64,000 bases of DNA from Streptomyces morookaense (lineage in GTDB: Bacteria; Actinomycetota; Actinomycetes; Streptomycetales; Streptomycetaceae), in contig NZ_JABBXF010000006.1 in assembly GCF_013030945.1 (NCBI RefSeq), positions 186,001 through 250,000 on the forward strand. Reading direction: 5' to 3'. A program made the position numbers and the translations under genes. Numbering within the stretch: the stretch's first letter is position 1; each line of letters begins with the position of its first letter. The notes below the pieces were generated by a model that was not told the origin of the DNA, ran no database searches, and was given only the letters and a program-made list of their open reading frames with translations. Below, in pieces: positions 9,095-17,818 of the stretch.

Positions 9095-9123
9095 CGATTT
9101 ACTTGGAAATCCAAGCAAAATCG
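9095..9123. promoter_or_regulatory. 29-bp dyad in the response regulator/bkd divergent region
   Basis: The core is the perfect palindrome CTTGGA-AA-TCCAAG (9102-9115), flanked by CGATTT on the left and AAATCG on the right, one base out of register. It lies 91 bases upstream of the response-regulator start and about 210 bases upstream of bkdA. The rest of the 331-bp gap (9005-9335) shows no gene. An operator for the response regulator or an Lrp-type BkdR protein is plausible, but this is inference. Confidence 0.6.
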
Positions 9124-9335
9124 CAGGTCAAGAGGGGTTTCGCAGGAATGCGGTCCGCTGGGTAACGTGCTTATTGCAGGCCATTCGCCGGGGCGCCTGT
9201 CACGCCCGGTTCCGGCCTCGGCACACCCACCCCGTGTGCCCCGGGCGGCCGGGCGAGCCTCCCCCTGTCTCACGGCGGGGGGACTTCCCTCTGGCCGCCG
9301 GCGACCCCGGGGGCCGGACAGACGGAGGAGCACAC

Positions 9336-10493
9336 GTGACCGTGGACAGCACTGCCGCGCGCAAGCCGCGACGCAGCAGCAGCAAGCGAGCCGGGGGCAA
9401 GAAGCCGGCCGACGGGGCCGGGCAGGAGCCGGAGCTCGTCCAGTTGCTGACGCCGGAGGGCGTACGGGTCGAGCACCCGGCCTACTCCATCGACCTGTCG
9501 CCCGCGGAACTGCGTGGTCTGTACCGGGACATGGTGCTGACCCGCCGGTTCGACGCCGAGGCGACCACCCTGCAGCGGCAGGGCGAACTCGGCCTGTGGG
9601 CCTCGCTGCTGGGCCAGGAGGCCGCCCAGATCGGCTCCGGCCGCGCGACCCGCGACGACGACTACGTCTTCCCGACCTACCGCGAGCACGGCGTCGCCTG
9701 GTGCCGCGGGGTCGACCCGACCAACCTCCTGGGCATGTTCCGCGGCGTGAACAACGGCGGCTGGGACCCCAACGAGAACAACTTCCACCTCTACACGATC
9801 GTCATCGGCTCGCAGGCGCTGCACGCGACCGGTTATGCGATGGGCGTGGCGAAGGACGGCGCGGACTCGGCCGTCATCGCGTACTTCGGCGACGGCGCCT
9901 CCTCGCAGGGCGACGTGGCCGAGGCGTTCACCTTCGCGGCCGTCTACAACGCGCCGGTGGTGTTCTTCTGCCAGAACAACCAGTGGGCCATCTCCGAGCC
10001 CACCGAGAAGCAGACCCGCGTGCCGCTCTACCAGCGTGCCCAGGGCTACGGCTTCCCCGGCGTGCGCGTGGACGGCAACGACGTGCTGGCCGTGCTCGCC
10101 GTGACCAAGGCGGCGCTGGAGCGCGCCCGCACCGGCGAAGGCCCCATGCTCATCGAGGCGTTCACCTACCGCATGGGCGCCCACACCACCTCCGACGACC
10201 CCACCCGCTACCGGCGCGACGCCGAGCGCGAGCAGTGGGAGGCCAAGGACCCGATCCTGCGGCTGCGGAGGTACCTGGAGAGCGAAGGCCACGCCGACGA
10301 GGCGTTCTTCGCGGAGCTGGAGACCGAGAGCGACGCCCTCGCCAAGCGGGTGCGGGACACCGTGCGCACCATGCCGGACCCCGACGACATGGCGATCTTC
10401 GAGAACATCTACGCCGACGGACACGCCCTGGTGGACGAGGAGCGCGCCCAGTTCGTCGCGTACCAGGCGCAGTTCGCAGAGGAGAGCAACTGA
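9336..10493 (+). CDS. bkdA: Branched-chain 2-oxoacid dehydrogenase E1 alpha subunit
   Basis: This is the thiamine-diphosphate-binding alpha subunit of the complex that oxidatively decarboxylates branched 2-oxoacids from Val, Leu and Ile, supplying branched acyl-CoA starters for fatty acids and polyketides. Visible signs are MVLTRRFDAEATTLQRQGELGLWASLLGQEA and the ThDP motif GDGASSQGD through CQNN. The N-terminal 30 residues are basic and low-complexity (RKPRRSSSKRAGGKK). Length is 385 aa. GTG 9336 is preceded by GGAGGA at 5 bases. It is first of three genes, only 2 bases from bkdB. Confidence 0.95.
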   Translation: MTVDSTAARKPRRSSSKRAGGKKPADGAGQEPELVQLLTPEGVRVEHPAYSIDLSPAELRGLYRDMVLTRRFDAEATTLQRQGELGLWASLLGQEAAQIGSGRATRDDDYVFPTYREHGVAWCRGVDPTNLLGMFRGVNNGGWDPNENNFHLYTIVIGSQALHATGYAMGVAKDGADSAVIAYFGDGASSQGDVAEAFTFAAVYNAPVVFFCQNNQWAISEPTEKQTRVPLYQRAQGYGFPGVRVDGNDVLAVLAVTKAALERARTGEGPMLIEAFTYRMGAHTTSDDPTRYRRDAEREQWEAKDPILRLRRYLESEGHADEAFFAELETESDALAKRVRDTVRTMPDPDDMAIFENIYADGHALVDEERAQFVAYQAQFAEESN

Positions 10494-10495
10494 CC

Positions 10496-11476
10496 ATGAG
10501 CATCGACAAGCTCTCGATCGCCAAGGCGATCAACGCCTCCCTGCGCACGGCCCTGGAGACCGACCCGAAGGTCGTCGTCATGGGCGAGGACGTCGGCAAG
10601 CTCGGCGGCGTCTTCCGCGTGACCGACGGTCTGCAGAAGGACTTCGGCGAGGATCGGGTGATCGACACCCCGCTCGCGGAGTCCGGCATCGTCGGCACGG
10701 CGATCGGTCTGGCGCTGCGGGGCTACCGCCCGGTCGTGGAGATCCAGTTCGACGGTTTCGTCTTCCCGGCGTACGACCAGATCGTCACGCAGCTGGCGAA
10801 GATGCACGCCCGTGCACTCGGCAAGATCAAGCTGCCCGTCGTCATCCGCATTCCCTACGGCGGTGCGATCGGTGCGGTGGAGCACCACAGCGAGTCGCCG
10901 GAGGCGCTGTTCGCGCATGTGGCGGGTCTGAAGATCGTGTCGCCGTCGAACGCGGCGGACGCGTACTGGATGATGCAGCAGGCCATCCAGAGCGACGACC
11001 CGGTCATCTACTTCGAGCCCAAGCGGCGCTACCACGACCGCGCCGAGGTCGACACGGAGGCCATCCCCGGCCCCCTGCACGCCGCACGCACCGTGCGCTC
11101 CGGCACGGACCTGACCCTGGCCGCGTACGGGCCGATGGTCAAGACCTGCCTGGAGGCCGCCGCGGCGGCCGAGGAGGAGGGCAAGTCCCTGGAGGTGCTG
11201 GACCTGCGGTCGATCTCGCCGGTCGACTTCGACGGCATCCAGGCGTCCGTGGAGCGCACGCGCCGCCTGGTCGTGGTCCACGAGGCGCCGGTGTTCTTCG
11301 GTTCCGGCGCGGAGATCGCCGCCCGGATCACCGAGCGCTGCTTCTACCACCTGGAGGCCCCCGTCCTGCGGGTCGGCGGCTACCACGCGCCGTATCCGCC
11401 GTCGCGGCTGGAGGACGAGTACCTGCCCGGACTGGACCGGGTGCTCGACGCCGTCGACCGCGCACTGGCGTACTAG
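10496..11476 (+). CDS. bkdB: Branched-chain 2-oxoacid dehydrogenase E1 beta subunit
   Basis: The 326-aa subunit belongs to the transketolase central/C-terminal family and forms the E1 heterotetramer with the alpha subunit. Diagnostic stretches are VVMGEDVGKLGGVFRVTDGL, DTPLAESGIVGTAIGLALRGYRPVVEIQFDGF and VEHHSESPEALFAHVAGLKIV, plus the C-terminal domain EAPVFFGSGAEIAARI. ATG 10496 has GGAGAG upstream inside the end of bkdA and follows its stop by 2 bases, so translation is probably coupled. Confidence 0.96.
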   Translation: MSIDKLSIAKAINASLRTALETDPKVVVMGEDVGKLGGVFRVTDGLQKDFGEDRVIDTPLAESGIVGTAIGLALRGYRPVVEIQFDGFVFPAYDQIVTQLAKMHARALGKIKLPVVIRIPYGGAIGAVEHHSESPEALFAHVAGLKIVSPSNAADAYWMMQQAIQSDDPVIYFEPKRRYHDRAEVDTEAIPGPLHAARTVRSGTDLTLAAYGPMVKTCLEAAAAAEEEGKSLEVLDLRSISPVDFDGIQASVERTRRLVVVHEAPVFFGSGAEIAARITERCFYHLEAPVLRVGGYHAPYPPSRLEDEYLPGLDRVLDAVDRALAY

Positions 11477-11490
11477 GGCCGAGGAGAGTC

Positions 11491-12888
11491 GTGACGATGA
11501 CTGCCAGCAATCAGCGTTTCCGCGAGTTCAAGATGCCGGACGTGGGCGAGGGGCTCACCGAGGCCGAGATCCTCAAGTGGTACGTGAACGTGGGGGACAC
11601 GGTCTCCGACGGTGACGTGGTGTGCGAGGTCGAGACGGCCAAGGCGGCCGTCGAACTGCCCATCCCCTTCGACGGCGTGGTCCACGAACTGCGCTTCCCC
11701 GAGGGCACGACGGTCGACGTCGGCAAGGTGATCATCTCCGTCGACACCGACCCCCAGGCGGGGCCCGCCGAGGCTCCCGCGCAGGCTGCTGCCCCGGCCG
11801 CCGCTCCGGCCGCGGAGGAGCCGGAGCCGGCCGGCAGGCAGGCCGTGCTCGTCGGCTACGGTGCCGCGCCCTCCTCGACCAAGCGCCGCGCGCGCAAGAC
11901 GTCCGGCGGGCCCGCGGCGTCGGCCCTCGCCGCCGTGCAGTCCGAGCTGAACGGGCGCGGGGCACCGGTTGCGCCGGAGACGACCGCACCGGCGGCGACC
12001 CCGGTCGCCGCGCGGCCGCTGGCCAAGCCGCCGGTGCGCAAGCTCGCCAAGGACCTCGGCATCGACCTGGCGACGGTCGTCCCGACCGGGCCCGACGGGA
12101 TCGTCACCCGCGAGGACGTGCACGCCGCCGCCCGGCCCGCCCCGGCCCCGGCCGTGGAGGCCCCCGCCGAGGCAACCGTGTCCGCGGCACGCGAGACCCG
12201 GATCCCCGTCAAGGGCGTCCGCAAGGCGACCGCGCAGGCCATGGTGGCCTCCGCGTTCACCGCCCCGCACGTCACGGAGTTCGTCACCGTCGACGTCACC
12301 CGCACCATGAAGCTCGTCCAGGAGCTCAAGACCGACCCCGACATGGCCGGCCTGCGCGTCAACCCGCTGCTGCTGGTCGCCAAGGCCCTGCTCGTGGCGA
12401 TCAGGCGCAACCCGGACGTCAACGCCGCCTGGGACGAGGCGAACCAGGAGATCGTCCGCAAGGACTATGTGAACCTCGGCATCGCTGCCGCGACCCCGCG
12501 CGGGCTGATCGTGCCCAACATCAAGGACGCCCAGGCCAAGACGCTCCCCGAGCTGTCGAAGGCCCTGGCCGACCTGGTGACCACCGCCCGCGAGGGGAGG
12601 ACCAGCCCGGCGGACATGCAGGGCGGCACCGTCACGATCACCAACGTCGGCGTCTTCGGCGTCGACACCGGCACGCCCATCCTCAACCCCGGCGAGTCCG
12701 CGATCCTCGCCCTCGGCGCGATCAGGCTCCAGCCGTGGGTCCACAAGGGCAAGATCAAGCCCCGCCACGTCACCACCCTGGCGCTGTCCTTCGACCACCG
12801 CCTCGTCGACGGCGAGCTCGGCTCCAAGGTCCTCGCCGACATCGCGGCGGTCCTGGAACAGCCCAAGCGCCTCATGACCTGGGGCTGA
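11491..12888 (+). CDS. bkdC: Branched-chain 2-oxoacid dehydrogenase E2 (dihydrolipoyl acyltransferase)
   Basis: The 465-aa core enzyme of the complex has one N-terminal lipoyl domain (lipoyl Lys51 in VETAKAAV), an Ala/Pro-rich hinge, a peripheral subunit-binding domain (VRKLAKDLGIDLATVVPTGP), a second hinge, and the catalytic acyltransferase domain ending with the active-site motif DHRLVDG (about 435-441). GTG 11491 follows GAGGAG at 5 bases. No E3 gene is linked, so a shared dihydrolipoamide dehydrogenase encoded elsewhere is expected. It is the last gene of the bkd operon, followed by a hairpin. Confidence 0.95.
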   Translation: MTMTASNQRFREFKMPDVGEGLTEAEILKWYVNVGDTVSDGDVVCEVETAKAAVELPIPFDGVVHELRFPEGTTVDVGKVIISVDTDPQAGPAEAPAQAAAPAAAPAAEEPEPAGRQAVLVGYGAAPSSTKRRARKTSGGPAASALAAVQSELNGRGAPVAPETTAPAATPVAARPLAKPPVRKLAKDLGIDLATVVPTGPDGIVTREDVHAAARPAPAPAVEAPAEATVSAARETRIPVKGVRKATAQAMVASAFTAPHVTEFVTVDVTRTMKLVQELKTDPDMAGLRVNPLLLVAKALLVAIRRNPDVNAAWDEANQEIVRKDYVNLGIAAATPRGLIVPNIKDAQAKTLPELSKALADLVTTAREGRTSPADMQGGTVTITNVGVFGVDTGTPILNPGESAILALGAIRLQPWVHKGKIKPRHVTTLALSFDHRLVDGELGSKVLADIAAVLEQPKRLMTWG

Positions 12889-12900
12889 CGGCACAGGACA

Positions 12901-12964
12901 AGGGGCCCGGATACTCTCTCCTCACCCCCCTCCAGTGAGGAGAGAGTGCGGCATCCGGGCCCCT
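12901..12964 (+). terminator. Terminator after the bkd operon
   Basis: A long imperfect inverted repeat lies just after the bkdC stop. Outer arms AGGGGCCCGGAT and ATCCGGGCCCCT and inner arms ACTCTCTCCTCAC and GTGAGGAGAGAGT flank a C-rich loop, with a 5-base bulge on the right side. Confidence 0.82.
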
Positions 12965-13059
12965 CGTCCGTATGCAGAGCGGCCTACGGACAATCCACAC
13001 TGGTCAGATGCGGGAATAGCCCGTGCGGGCAAATTACCCAAGGATGACCGACACTTGCA

Positions 13060-13902
13060 GTGTCGGAATTGGAGGCCGCTTTGGAGCCCGCGGTGGACCG
13101 TGACGGCGGGGAATCCATCAGCCGTCTGCTCCGCGCCTGGCGGGCCCGCGTCGACGCCCGGAACCTGCCCGAGCTGCGCGGAGTCTTCCCCAGGCCGGGG
13201 CGACGGCTGTCGCAGAAACACGTCGCCCGCATGACGGGCGTGAGCGAGGGCTGGTACCGGGCACTGGAGGCCGGCCGGCGCCAGGACTTCTCGGAAAGCT
13301 TTCTGCTGCGCGTCGCCGAGGCGCTGCGGCTGAGCGATGCCGAAACGCTGACGCTGTTCGTGGCCGTCACCGGCCGCCGCCCTCCCGAATTCGGCCGCTG
13401 CCGCCGGGATCTGCCGCCCGGCGTCAAAGCGCTGCTGGAACAGCAGGTCTCCTATCCGGCCTATCTGTCCGACGACGCCTGGAACATCGTCGCGGCCAAC
13501 TCCCTCATGGGCGCCTGGTTCCCATGGGTGCTGCGGCCCAAGGCGAATCTGATGCGCTGGGCACTGCTGGACCCCGAGGCTCGGGAGCAGATGCTCGACT
13601 GGGAGGACAGCTGCGCGCGCATCTATCTCGCCATGCTCCGCGTCGCCTCCAACAGCAATCCCGGCAACACCGAACTGCACGGCCTCGTCCGGGAGATCCT
13701 CGCCGCCGACGCGGACTGCCGGCGCATCTGGGCCGAGGAGTACGACGTCGTCGAGCACCGGGACGGCCACGTCTTCCGGCTGCGCCTGCCGTACCACGGC
13801 GGGGCGGAGGTGCGGGTGACGTCGCATGTGCTGCTGCCGATACAGCGTCCTGATCTGCGGTTCGTGTTCATCACGCCGCTGGAGGGCTGGGCGGGGGTGT
13901 AA
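13060..13902 (+). CDS. XRE-family regulator with MmyB-like ligand-binding domain
   Basis: The 280-aa protein has an N-terminal HTH (RRLSQKHVARMTGVSEGWYRALEAGRR), then a PAS-like MmyB domain with VSYPAYLSDDAWNIVAANSLMGAWFPWV and a C-terminal HVLLPIQRPDLRFVFITPLEG. This two-domain type is abundant in Streptomyces, and its ligands (possibly fatty acids) are mostly unknown. GTG 13060 is taken as start; the SD-like AAGGA is about 15 bases upstream, so the start is not certain. It is monocistronic, between the bkd terminator and a GntR gene. Confidence 0.88.
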   Translation: MSELEAALEPAVDRDGGESISRLLRAWRARVDARNLPELRGVFPRPGRRLSQKHVARMTGVSEGWYRALEAGRRQDFSESFLLRVAEALRLSDAETLTLFVAVTGRRPPEFGRCRRDLPPGVKALLEQQVSYPAYLSDDAWNIVAANSLMGAWFPWVLRPKANLMRWALLDPEAREQMLDWEDSCARIYLAMLRVASNSNPGNTELHGLVREILAADADCRRIWAEEYDVVEHRDGHVFRLRLPYHGGAEVRVTSHVLLPIQRPDLRFVFITPLEGWAGV

Positions 13903-13949
13903 AGGCGCGCAGCGCACTCCTGAGCGCTGCTCACATCCCGGACGCGCTC

Positions 13950-13984
13950 TGACCACGCATCCCTGTTGTATCTATCCTGTGCGC
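13950..13984 (+). promoter_or_regulatory. Candidate leaderless promoter of the GntR gene
   Basis: TATCCT at 13973-13978 lies 6 bases before the ATG at 13985. TGACCA at 13950-13955 sits 17 bases upstream of it as a weak -35. There is no Shine-Dalgarno sequence before the ATG, so transcription probably starts at the A of ATG. Confidence 0.55.
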
Positions 13985-14647
13985 ATGCCATCCACCACCG
14001 CCCCCGCCGTCAGACGTCCCCCCGCCGCCGAACGCGTCTACACACACGTCAAGGACGCCGTCCTGCACCGCCGCTACGAGGGCGGCACCCTGCTCACCGA
14101 AGGCGACCTGGCCGAGGCCGTGGGGGTGTCGAGGACGCCCGTGCGCGAGGCGCTGCTGCGGCTGGAGGCCGAGGGGCTGCTCAAGCTCTACCCGAAGAAG
14201 GGAGCGCTCGTGCTGGCCGTGTCCGCACAGGAGATCGCGGATGTGGTGGAGACCCGGCTGCTCGTCGAGAAGCACGCGGCCGGCAAGGCCGTCCCCGCCG
14301 CGCCGGCGCTCATCGCCCGCCTGGAGGAGCTCATCGACGACATGCGCGCCCAGGCCGCCGCGGGCGACCTGGCCGCCGTCTCCGTCAGCGACCGCGCCTT
14401 CCATGCCGAGATCGTGCGCAGCGCGGGCAACCGGATCCTGTCGGGCCTGTACGAACAGCTCCGCGACCGCCAGCTGCGGATGGGCGAGGCCGTGATGCAC
14501 GCCCACCCCGACCGCATCGCCAAGAACATCGCCGAGCACACCGAGATCCTCGACGCGCTGCGCTCCGGCGACGCCGAGGCCGCGATCCGCGTCGTCGACC
14601 GGCACGTCGGCTGGGTGGGCAACCTCGCCCGCGGAGAAGCCCGATGA
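13985..14647 (+). CDS. GntR-family (FadR/FCD subfamily) transcriptional regulator
   Basis: The 220-aa protein has a winged HTH (RVYTHVKDAVLHRRYEGGTLLTEGDLAEAVGVSRTPVREALLRLEAEGLL) and an all-helical FCD ligand domain with conserved metal or ligand residues (ETRLLVEKHAA, DRAFHAEIVRSAGN, EHTEILDALRSGD). FCD regulators sense small organic acids and usually repress the adjacent catabolic or transport gene. Its stop overlaps the ATG of the following MFS transporter gene by 4 bases, so the two are translationally coupled. Leaderless transcription is likely. Confidence 0.92.
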   Translation: MPSTTAPAVRRPPAAERVYTHVKDAVLHRRYEGGTLLTEGDLAEAVGVSRTPVREALLRLEAEGLLKLYPKKGALVLAVSAQEIADVVETRLLVEKHAAGKAVPAAPALIARLEELIDDMRAQAAAGDLAAVSVSDRAFHAEIVRSAGNRILSGLYEQLRDRQLRMGEAVMHAHPDRIAKNIAEHTEILDALRSGDAEAAIRVVDRHVGWVGNLARGEAR

Positions 14648-15966
14648 GCACCGGCACCGCGGCGGGCGGCGGCACCGGCTCCATATCCCTGCCCGGCGAC
14701 CCTCCGGGCGGTCGCCGGGCGCTGGCGGTCTGGGGCATCGGCGTCGCGGTCTACTTCGTCGCCATCATCTTCCGCACGAGCCTGGGCGTCGCCGGCATCG
14801 ACGCGGCCGCCCGCTTCCACATCAACTCCTCCGCGCTGTCCACCTTCTCGATCCTCCAGCTGCTCGTCTACGCGGGCATGCAGATCCCCGTCGGCGTGCT
14901 GGTCGACCGGCTGGGCACCAAGAAGGTGCTGGGCATCGGCGTCGTCCTGTTCACCGCAGGCCAGTTCGGCTTCGCGCTCTCGCACTCGTACGCCACCGCC
15001 CTGGCCTGCCGGGCGCTGCTCGGCTGCGGCGACGCGATGACGTTCATCAGCGTGCTGCGGCTGGGCGCACGCTGGTTCCCCGCCCGGCACGGGCCGATGA
15101 TCGCGCAGGTCGCCGCGCTGTTCGGGATGGCGGGCAACCTCGTCTCGACCGTCGTCCTCGCACGGCTGCTGCACAGCGCGGGCTGGACCACGACCTTCGG
15201 CGGCAGCGCGGCCGCGGGCGTGCTCGTCCTCGTGCTGATGCTGCTGTTCCTCCAGGACCATCCCGAGGGCCACGAGCCGCCGGCCGGCCCGCAGGCGGGC
15301 AAGGGATCCGTGCGCCGGCAGATCGCACTGGCCTGGCGCGAGCCCGGGACCCGGCTGGGCCTGTGGGTGCACTTCACCACGCAGTTCCCGGCGATGGTGT
15401 TCCTGCTGCTCTGGGGGCTGCCGTTCCTGGTGGAGGCCGAGGGGCTCTCGCGCGGCACGGCCGGGATGCTGCTGACGCTGGTGGTGCTGGTGAACATGGC
15501 CGTCGGCCTCGTCTACGGGCAGGTCATCGGCCGCCACCATGCGGCCCGGCTGCCGCTCGCCCTCGGCACGGTCGCCGCAACGGCCGTGCTGTGGGCGGCC
15601 GTTCTGGCCTGGCCGGGGCATGCACCCCTGTGGCTGCTGGTGACGCTGTGCACGGTGCTGGGCGCCTGCGGACCGGCCTCGATGATCGGCTTCGACTTCG
15701 CCCGGCCCGCCAACCCGCCCGAACGCCAGGGCACCGCCTCCGGCATCGTCAACATGGGCGGTTTCACGGCCTCGATCACCACCCTGCTGGCGGTGGGCAT
15801 CCTGCTCGACGCCACCGGCGAGGACTACCGGGCCGCCTTCTCCTCGGTGTTCGTCCTCCAGGCGCTCGGCCTCTCGCAGATCCTGCGCCTGCGCGGCCGC
15901 GCCCGGCAGCGCGAACGCGAGCGCGTTGTCGCGTCGCGGGTGGAAACGGTGCACGTACCGGTGTGA
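14644..15966 (+). CDS. MFS transporter coupled to the GntR regulator
   Basis: The 440-aa integral membrane protein has about 12 hydrophobic segments. Typical MFS signatures are the loop 2-3 motif GVLVDRLGTKKVLGIGVV and the early helix CRALLGCGDAMTFISVLRLGARWFPARHGPM. It resembles the nitrate/sugar-phosphate type of general MFS permeases, but the substrate is not evident. The start ATGA overlaps the GntR stop. The last 25 residues are Arg-rich. Regulation by the coupled GntR protein is the simplest reading. Confidence 0.9.
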   Translation: MSTGTAAGGGTGSISLPGDPPGGRRALAVWGIGVAVYFVAIIFRTSLGVAGIDAAARFHINSSALSTFSILQLLVYAGMQIPVGVLVDRLGTKKVLGIGVVLFTAGQFGFALSHSYATALACRALLGCGDAMTFISVLRLGARWFPARHGPMIAQVAALFGMAGNLVSTVVLARLLHSAGWTTTFGGSAAAGVLVLVLMLLFLQDHPEGHEPPAGPQAGKGSVRRQIALAWREPGTRLGLWVHFTTQFPAMVFLLLWGLPFLVEAEGLSRGTAGMLLTLVVLVNMAVGLVYGQVIGRHHAARLPLALGTVAATAVLWAAVLAWPGHAPLWLLVTLCTVLGACGPASMIGFDFARPANPPERQGTASGIVNMGGFTASITTLLAVGILLDATGEDYRAAFSSVFVLQALGLSQILRLRGRARQRERERVVASRVETVHVPV

Positions 15967-15996
15967 GGACGCGGGGGACCGGACGGCCCCCCGCCC

Positions 15997-16827
15997 TCAC
16001 GGAGTGACGGCGAACTCCCGCAGGATCGCGGCCGCCAGCACCGGATCGCCCTCCACCTTGATCCGGTCCGCGACGGCCTCCGCCCGCACCCGGCCGCACG
16101 CCAGCCGGACGAACAGCTCCCAGTCCATCGCGAACCCCACCGTCGGCCCCAGCGCGATGCTGCTGTCGATCGTCGCCCTGCCCTGCGAGCCGACCCGCAC
16201 CGTCTGCAGGAACTCCACCGCACCGTGCACGTCGAAGGCGACCGTCGAACCCGGCTTCGCCTCCGCCCTCTCGGCCACCACCTTCGGCAGCGCCCGCAGC
16301 AGGAAGTCCCGCGCGAGCAGCGCACCCGGGGAATCCAGATTCCCCGGCACACCGAGCGCTCTGCGCAGATCCTGTTCGTGCACCCACACATCGAAGGCCC
16401 GTGTCGTCAACATCCGTTCGAGACTTGCCTCGTTGCCGCTGCCGAGCGGCCAGCGCACCAGCGCATTCGGCGAACGCATCTCGTTGCGCAACTGCCGCGA
16501 CCGCCGGATGACCGTGTACTCCAGCTCGGAGGTCATCTCCAGGGCCGTGTGGCAGCGGCGCACATCGACCTGCACCTCGATGTACCGCGAGAACTCGTCG
16601 GTGACGTGGTAGAGATCGCGCGGCAGGGTGTGAATGGGCCGTGGTTCTCCCAGCATTTCGCATTCGACGCCGATGATGTGCGACACCACATCGCGCACGG
16701 ACCACCCCGGGCAATCGGTGCGCAGATTCCAGTCGTTCTCGGCGAGCGGTTTCACCAAGTCGCCGATGGCTTCGATGGAGTGGGTCCAGGCGTCGATGGC
16801 GGGCTGAAGACTTGGGTGGACGGTCAC
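15997..16827 (-). CDS. Maleylpyruvate isomerase/DinB-fold mycothiol-dependent family protein
   Basis: The 276-aa protein has an N-terminal DinB-like four-helix domain with three metal-ligand His positions: DCPGWSVRDVVSHIIGVECEM, then FDVWVHEQDLRRALG. A C-terminal SCP2-like domain follows (GSTVAFDVHGAVEFLQTVRVG through VEGDPVLAAAILREFAV). This arrangement is found in mycothiol-dependent maleylpyruvate isomerases and related enzymes. The exact substrate is unknown. GTG 16827 is used as start with GAGGG upstream. It is divergent from the C-N hydrolase gene. Confidence 0.85.
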   Translation of the reverse strand: MTVHPSLQPAIDAWTHSIEAIGDLVKPLAENDWNLRTDCPGWSVRDVVSHIIGVECEMLGEPRPIHTLPRDLYHVTDEFSRYIEVQVDVRRCHTALEMTSELEYTVIRRSRQLRNEMRSPNALVRWPLGSGNEASLERMLTTRAFDVWVHEQDLRRALGVPGNLDSPGALLARDFLLRALPKVVAERAEAKPGSTVAFDVHGAVEFLQTVRVGSQGRATIDSSIALGPTVGFAMDWELFVRLACGRVRAEAVADRIKVEGDPVLAAAILREFAVTP

Positions 16828-16937
16828 GTGGATCCCTCGGCGGTGCTCGGACGCGGGTGCGGGGCAAGTGCTGTCTGGGTGCTCTCCCGTTAAGTTACGC
16901 TGCGCACGGGCAACTCGGCAGAGGAATGGTGGGTACG

Positions 16938-17711
16938 GTGCGCGCCTCCGTGATGCAGTTGAAGGTCGACCCGGCAGAATCCGTGGCGGCACGCCGCGAA
17001 CGTGCCGCGGACCGCGTGCGGGCCCTGCACGGCAGCGACCTGGTGGTGCTCCCCGAACTGTGGACCACGGGCGCGTTCGCGTACGAGTCCTTCGCCGCGG
17101 AGGCCGAGAGCCTGGACGGCCCCACGGCCGGGGCGATGTCGCGGGCCGCCCGCGACACGGGCGTCTGGCTGCACGCGGGCTCGATCGTCGAGAAGGCCCC
17201 CGACGGCTCGCTCTACAACACCTCCCTCGTCTTCTCCCCCGACGGCGAACTCGCCCGCACCTACCGCAAGATCCACCGCTTCGGCTTCGACCGCGGCGAG
17301 GCCGTCCTGATGAGCGCGGGCCGCGAGATCGTCACGGTGCCCACGCCGGAGGCCACGCTCGGCCTGGCGACCTGCTACGACCTCCGCTTCCCCGAACTCT
17401 TCCGCGCCCTGACCGACGCGGGCGCGCAGATCCTCGTCGTCCCCGCGGGCTGGCCGGCCCGCCGCCGCGAGCACTGGCGGCTGTTCGCCCGCGCCCGCGC
17501 GGTCGAGGACCAGTGCTACGTCCTGGCGTGCGGCACGGCGGGCACCCACGCGGACGTGGAGCAGGCGGGCCACAGCATGGTGGTCGACCCCTGGGGCACG
17601 GTCCTCGCGGAGGCGGGCGAGGACGAGGAGGTCCTGACGGTGGACCTCGACCTGGCGACGGTCACGAAGACGCGCGAGGACTTCCCGGCGCTGAAGGACC
17701 GTGTGTTGTAG
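16938..17711 (+). CDS. Carbon-nitrogen hydrolase (nitrilase superfamily, omega-amidase/Nit-like)
   Basis: The cytoplasmic amidase of about 257 aa has the Glu-Lys-Cys triad visible: Glu40 in VVLPELW, Lys111 in TYRKIHRFG and Cys146 in ATCYDLRFPELFR. The product resembles Nit2/omega-amidase proteins that clear 2-oxoglutaramate-type or deaminated glutathione compounds; the substrate is inferred only. GTG 16938 is chosen because AGGA and GGTGGG lie upstream; ATG 16926 abuts its SD and is less likely. The gene is intact although a mobile element starts immediately downstream. Confidence 0.9.
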   Translation: MRASVMQLKVDPAESVAARRERAADRVRALHGSDLVVLPELWTTGAFAYESFAAEAESLDGPTAGAMSRAARDTGVWLHAGSIVEKAPDGSLYNTSLVFSPDGELARTYRKIHRFGFDRGEAVLMSAGREIVTVPTPEATLGLATCYDLRFPELFRALTDAGAQILVVPAGWPARRREHWRLFARARAVEDQCYVLACGTAGTHADVEQAGHSMVVDPWGTVLAEAGEDEEVLTVDLDLATVTKTREDFPALKDRVL

Positions 17712-17774
17712 CGCCTCAACCGGCTTCGGGTCCTTGCCAGTCGACCCCTGGGGCGCACTTCGTCATCCTCAACT

Positions 17775-17809
17775 TCTGGAAGTTCACAACGAACCACGGA
17801 ACTTCCAGA
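17775..17809. repeat. 11-bp perfect inverted repeat just upstream of the recombinase gene
   Basis: Arms TCTGGAAGTTC (17775-17785) and GAACTTCCAGA (17799-17809) are separated by 13 bases and end 9 bases before the GTG of the recombinase. It could be an operator, a hairpin controlling the integrase, or part of the attachment site. Confidence 0.65.
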
Positions 17810-17818
17810 GACACTTAC

